Shown here piece by piece: positions 59,111 to 64,000 of a stretch of DNA of 64,000 nt (the first letter of the stretch is position 1; the number at the start of each line of letters is the position of its first letter). The position numbers were made by a program, and so were the translations under genes. The notes beneath the pieces were generated by a model. It was given only the letters and a program-made list of their open reading frames with translations. It searched no databases and had not been told where the DNA came from. This DNA is from Arabidopsis thaliana (lineage: Eukaryota > Streptophyta > Magnoliopsida > Brassicales > Brassicaceae). The stretch is taken from assembly GCF_000001735.4 (NCBI RefSeq), contig NC_003071.7, positions 18,141,443-18,205,442 of the forward strand, read 5' to 3'.

Positions 59111-61202
59111 TCAAATGTCCCATCTTTTCTTGACTCGGAACATCAAGACTGATGATTTGATGTCATCTTGTGGAACTTGAAGCATGAACTGGACTTTCAT
59201 CTTCATTGGTGTCGTTTTCACTTTTCCAGCTTCATCACCAACCTGCCACGGTTAAAAAATGAGACTCATGCATGGTCACAACTCACTCAAACAAAAGCTT
59301 GCTCAAGAGTGATGGTGTCCCTTAGATATTATTAGATGGTAGATGCATCATTAGGTACAATTGTGTGGTGAATGAATGTTCTATATGCTATAGCATCTTA
59401 CTCGTATGACTCGGATTCGGGCTTAAGCGAGTAAAAAGATTACGCTGATGAGAGAAGAGAGAAAAGAAAACTAAAGGTTGATGATTTACCCAGAGAGATG
59501 CCCAGCCAAGGCGAACATCAGAATCATAGCCAGCTTTTAATTTGTAGTCTTTACCATATGTGCGTTTGTACACAGCACTCCACATGTTTGAATCAAAGTT
59601 GTACCAATAGCTGCATATATAGTAATCATCATAATATTATATGAAACTGATTGTAGCAGATGAGATGTTTCTACCAGAAGAGAGAGAGAGTAAGAGAGAA
59701 CACAATGAGGCCACTAACCTCAACTTATCTGAAGGGCTAAACCGCCGTTTGAATGCAAATGATGCAGCATTGGAAGGAAGGGAAATACTTGGGATGAAAG
59801 ACAATGCATCATCCTGTATGAGAAAGGAAAATATTTTGATGTCAGAACCAGAAGTTGGGGGACGAAGGATATGTTCATGCATGTGCAACCTTGTATAAGT
59901 TATTGAATTGTAGTAACACATAAAAAGCAGAGAAGGGATTTTGTAAAAGTCAGGAACCTTATAAGCATATCTCAGCCTCAACTCTTCATCTGTGTATAGA
60001 GCGGTACAAACACCATTCATAACTTGACGTTTGAGGATCCCATTAACAGATAAAGTTCTTTTCTGCTTCTCCTCCTCCTCCTCATCTTTTTCTTGTAACG
60101 AAATTTCGCCAAGTGGGAATTTAAGAGTTGCTCTTGGCTGCAGGAAGAGTAAACCATATGGGATTATAATTAGCATTTAAAGAAAACTCCCAACCAAGCA
60201 AGAAAACAATTTACCGGTAATTGATACTACTGCAGTTGCAAAACCAAATAGACAATGTAAGAGATGGCCACTCACGTAACCAATAGGCACAGGTGATGAA
60301 AGCTCCAGAGAGTAGCCAGGTTCAGTCAGATTTGCCTCCATAGCAACTTCTCCTTGTTGTGCCTGTAACAACACACAGTTAAACCGATAAATACATTAGA
60401 AAAAACCCAACATAATCACTAGCATACAACCGAAATCCAAAACTATAAAAGAAAATGTTAAGTTTCAATAGCTAGTGGTAGTTAGTTGCACAGCAATGTC
60501 CCACTCAGAAACAATCAGATTCTATCATTGTGAGATGCTCAACAGAAAAGGAAACCAAAACCAATGATATAAGGTACCACAAATCCTATCAATATGACCA
60601 CCATTCAACAATCAATCACATAAATTGTTCTGTTCCATAGATGACAAATTACGCCCAATTTGATCATTTAGTTGACAAGAAGGTTTCTCTGCGCACAGTT
60701 CATCAAATTGACAAAGTGTTCCAGGAAAAAATCAATCCTTTATTGTAACAAACGGTGATAATTAGGAAGAAGTAGAGATATGTACCTTAACATTATGAAG
60801 AGCTCGGAGCTGAAGACGCGGGTGAACATCGAGAGTGCTCTTAATGAAAGTATTCTTCTCTTCGACATCATAGAGAACAGAAACGTGTTTGGAAGTAAAA
60901 GAGACCTGAGGCTGTGAAATCTCGCGCTGGGAATTGTTCTGAAACGAGAGTTTAAGCTTGGCAAGGTTATCGAAGAGCTTACAAGACACTTTGTTTAAGA
61001 AAAGGAGACTATCGCTGTCGAATTCAGATGTCACACGGAGTTTTGGTCGGTTAGCAGTCTTGAGAAAGGACAAGGTAGAGCAAGGCGGTCGAGACGGTGG
61101 CGATAATTCCGAGGTTCCAGATTGAATTTGATGGGTTGGTGAAGGAGAAGAAGGAGGAGGGGGAGTGGCGAGGTTAGGGTTTTGAGAAGATGGATCCGCC
61201 AT
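59111..61202 (-). CDS. OEP37: Chloroplast outer envelope channel OEP37
   Basis: Six exons: 61202-60786, 60362-60276, 60137-59958, 59813-59719, 59610-59490, 59242-59111; 343 residues, the size known for OEP37. The Pro/Ser-rich N-terminus has no cleavable transit signature, consistent with direct outer-membrane insertion. The remainder shows alternating polar/hydrophobic strands, for example PQVSFTSKHVSVLYDVEE and DYKLKAGYDSDVRLGWASLW, as expected of a beta-barrel. A Glu-rich loop (EKDEEEEEKQ) sits between strands. OEP37 is a peptide-sensitive, rectifying cation-selective channel of the plastid outer envelope, enriched in embryos. Identity rests on sequence recognition and length. Confidence 0.93.
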
Positions 61203-62016
61203 TGGAATTGGATTTGAGAGAATCTATCGCAAAGTCGCGAACACGGGATTCAAGTTTAACAAGTACAACAAGACACAAGTATGAAACGGACGGTTCTTGT
61301 TTTTCTTACTTTTTGATAACATCACTTGTCTCTCTTTATTTTCTTTTAATTCTTTACATTTCGTTTATTCTAAAATTCAGTAAATTAGGGATCGTTTATT
61401 ACTTTATTTTGCTATGAAAGCATTTTATTAACGTTACTTAGGTAAATATTCCTCAATTTTTTCGTTTAATTAGTTATGGTTAGCACGATTTTTTTGTTCA
61501 AGAATGTGAAACTATACTATACAATAGTGAAAAATCGAATAAAATAACATGTTGTTAACCTTTTTTTTATTTCGATGATATAATAATACAACATGATGAT
61601 ATTATAACATGATAATAACTTAAAAACAATGATACCTTTGTTTATTAGTTTATGATCAGATGAACAGTAACTACAATACTATTAATATTACATTTGGATA
61701 ATTAACCACATCTATATTGTAAAGACAATATATATAGCGATGTACTAATTGAGAAAATTTTAATTTTATTTAATACACATATTTATTCTAACAACTTTAA
61801 TGTTATTTTCTTTACTCTTCTTTATCTACGTGTCTAACTCATTATAACATTTTTTAAAGACATCTAATTCATCCAAACTCAATATAAAAACTATTGAAAT
61901 CACATGGTCATACAAACTAAAAGGTGTATGAAGTTAGGTTACTAAAATTTATTTGGTCAATAGTACATACAAAATTTAGATCATAAATTATACTATCCAA
62001 AATTGACAAAATCACC
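61203..62016. other. OEP37 promoter and AT-rich spacer
   Basis: About 810 bp. OEP37 promoter to about 61300, then AT-rich DNA up to the stop of the SURP gene. No supported feature. Confidence 0.55.
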
Positions 62017-63465
62017 TCATAGAAGAGGTGGTTGTTGCACCATTGGATGTCGACGAGCAAACATAGATCCTGTTTGACGCAGCGGAAGCCTTTCAGGTAG
62101 AGGAGTAGACTCCTCTATGTCAAGAAAATACTGAAAAGTCTCACTAACCACAAAATCACGCCTATCAGTCACAAGCTTGTTCACTACCTCGTCCTCCTCA
62201 TCCTCTTGCTTTTTCTTGAAAGCACTAAAAGCAGTGAAAAACCCCTCGAGAACAGCTTCCATACGAGCGGGCGGGTTACTCTCTCTCGGGCACAGTCCCC
62301 AAGGTTGTACTACATTACCAAAAGCAAGAAGAAGCTGAGAGAAAAGAAGCATTCCTCTATCATTTCCAGGATTCCTCTTCAGAAACTGAAACTCTGTTTC
62401 AGTACTAGACACTCTATCCCACAGAGCATCCCAAAAATCATTCCCATAACGCACCACAAACATGGCTGTGAACTTCATTAAACCAAGCTCCTTGCGCATC
62501 ATGCCTCCTTGAGGGATTCCAACTCTAAACAAGACAAGGACAGGTGGCACCCTGAGTGTACCCTGAGAATCGTGTTTATTCAGAGGATGATGCATCCTAG
62601 CCATTGTTTTGAGTTTGAGTTCAAGGGCTTTGTTCTCGAGGTCAGCAAAATATTCATCACAAACAACAAAATCATGCCTATCAGTCTTAATCTTGTCCAC
62701 TAGCTCCTCATCACCCTCTAGCTTTTCCTTGAAAGAATTCAAAGCACTGAGAAAACCGTCAACAAGAACATCCATACCAACCAGAGGATATTCCCAAGCC
62801 CTTAATAGATGACTATACCCAAGAAAAAGAAGAGAGAAAAAGTGAGCCCTTGAATCTCCCTTATCCAGAAACTTGAACTCAGTATCAGTAGACACTCTAT
62901 CCCGTAGAGCCAACCGAAAATATTGCCCATACCGCAACACAAATTGGGCTGTGAACTTAATGATACCAAGTTCCTTGCGCGTCATGCCTCCTTCAGGGAC
63001 TCTAACTGTAAACGCAGACAGTTCGTCGATAATAGCAACTTGCTCCAGAGGGTTATACTTTAAACAGCATTGATCAACTAGGCCCGGTGGGAGAGGAGGA
63101 GGAGAATGAAGAGGAGGAGACTTGGTGTACTCAGCAATTTTTTGCTTGTAAATATGGTGATCACGACCTTTAGGGAACACAAAGCTGCATGATGGAATAT
63201 CAAGGCCAACAAATCTGGACTTCAGCTTCTCCTCCATCTCCAACCCGCCTCTGGCAGCGGCAATTGAAAGTCTCTCCAACATAATACTTCTCAGCTCATC
63301 ATCATCTGGACGTGGTGGTGGAGTTTTATTCTTTGTTTTCTACAAACACAAGGATTAAAAAATAACATAGAGAAGCGTGTATTACACGTTTCAAAATGGA
63401 TTATTATTGGTTTACAAAAATTGTCTCAACAAACTCTAAGAAACACCGTAAGCACGTACCTCCAT
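62017..63465 (-). CDS. Protein with two SURP (SWAP) modules; probably At2g43960
   Basis: One 6-bp coding exon (63465-63460, ATG GAG) and a long exon (63339-62017) give 442 residues. The donor GAG|GTACGT and acceptor TAG|AAAAC restore a frame that adds KTKNKTPPPRPDDDELRSIM before the Met at 63282. Two tandem modules: VRVPEGGMTRKELGIIKFTAQFVLRYG near 115-140 and VGIPQGGMMRKELGLMKFTAMFVVRYG near 275-300. Each is followed by F--AL-DRVS-TE-(F/K)-FL, the SURP signature of SF3A1-type splicing factors. The modules are similar enough to be an internal duplication. SF3A1's ubiquitin-like domain and charged region are absent, so this is a short family member, probably nuclear. Function unknown. Confidence 0.88.
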
Positions 63466-64000
63466 AGCCGTGACGCCGAGAAGAAGCGGATCGAGAGAAA
63501 TCTGGCAGAAATAAGGCTTATTACTGGTTTTAGGTTTACCCCCTCCCCAAACTGGAAGCGTTCTAGGTTTTCTAATGGGCCTTTACTATTTGGGCTTATT
63601 ATTTGTTACGCTTATTGAGTTATTGTCTTGTTATTGGGTCATTTAGCAAACAGTGTCTTATTATTGGCTCTGAGTGTATAAGGATACCCAAGGTCACACC
63701 ATTTAAGTAGATTTTTTAAAAATATTTAACTTAATTAATTATGATCATATGTTAACTGTTACTTATACAATACCTTCTTTTTTGTCAGCAGTGACAAGAT
63801 AAAAATGTCATTATTTCATTAGAAAAGCTTTTAGGACAAAATATTAACTGAAATTGCTGTTTCATTACACGTACACTATATGAGGAAAATGTAGTTTTTT
63901 TGTTGTTTCCTTGTAAGAGAAGCGTAATTGAAAAGTATTTCGAAGTAAGTAAGACAAATATAAAGTCTGCAAAACTAGCCAATCCCCATGGGAAGGATAA
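63466..64000. other. Right-edge intergenic region
   Basis: Leader and promoter of the SURP gene, then AT-rich DNA to the window end. A 65-codon minus frame near 63785 has no recognisable domain and is left out. Confidence 0.5.

Noticed and set aside
1-64000. CRISPR array, prophage, operons, riboswitch, tRNA or rRNA
   Set aside because: No regular spacer-repeat array, phage gene or RNA-gene consensus was seen. The window is plant nuclear DNA.

Overview
The window is plant nuclear DNA, and I recognise it as a stretch of Arabidopsis thaliana chromosome 2. The evidence is AT-rich intergenic DNA, GT-AG introns of 70-130 bp, and reconstructed proteins whose sequences and lengths match known Arabidopsis products from about At2g43795 to At2g43960. 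I rebuilt the exons by hand. Every multi-exon gene gave an open frame with phase-consistent junctions. Locus names come from memory, not from a search.

Layout. 1-489 (-): start of a charged unknown protein that runs off the left edge. 4279-7279 (+): membrane formin FH2. 8283-9437 (+): LSM6B. 10837-12273 and 16239-17724 (+): the tandem salicylate glucosyltransferases UGT74F2 and UGT74F1, separated by a UGT relic and a captured ANP-type MAPKKK fragment. 18075-20542 (-): ILK1, an ankyrin Raf-like kinase. 21503-26822 (-) and 31592-36948 (+): four polygalacturonases as two inverted pairs around a 4.8-kb gene-free gap. A solo LTR lies inside the first pair. 37359-42381 (-): WD40 inositol polyphosphate 5-phosphatase (5PTase12). 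43216-56222 (-): the HOL1-HOL2-HOL3 methyltransferase array, with two dead HOL copies and a MITE between members. 56553-58546 (-): conserved plastid-targeted protein of unknown function. 59111-61202 (-): envelope channel OEP37. 62017-63465 (-): protein with two SURP modules.

How the genes relate. There are no operons. The functional theme is tandem duplication: UGT74F (salicylate and nicotinate conjugation), GH28 polygalacturonases (pectin hydrolysis) and HOL (halide/thiocyanate methylation). Each array carries fossils of its own expansion. The FH2, LSM6, ILK1, 5PTase, OEP37 and SURP genes are unrelated single copies.

Most unusual structure. A roughly 1.8-kb segment holding a broken ANP-type kinase fragment occurs twice in inverted orientation, about 36 kb apart. 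The second copy sits inside a dead HOL gene whose exon sizes are otherwise preserved. I found no CRISPR, prophage, tRNA or rRNA, and no clearly unknown multi-gene system. The least understood intact gene is the plastid protein at 56553-58546.
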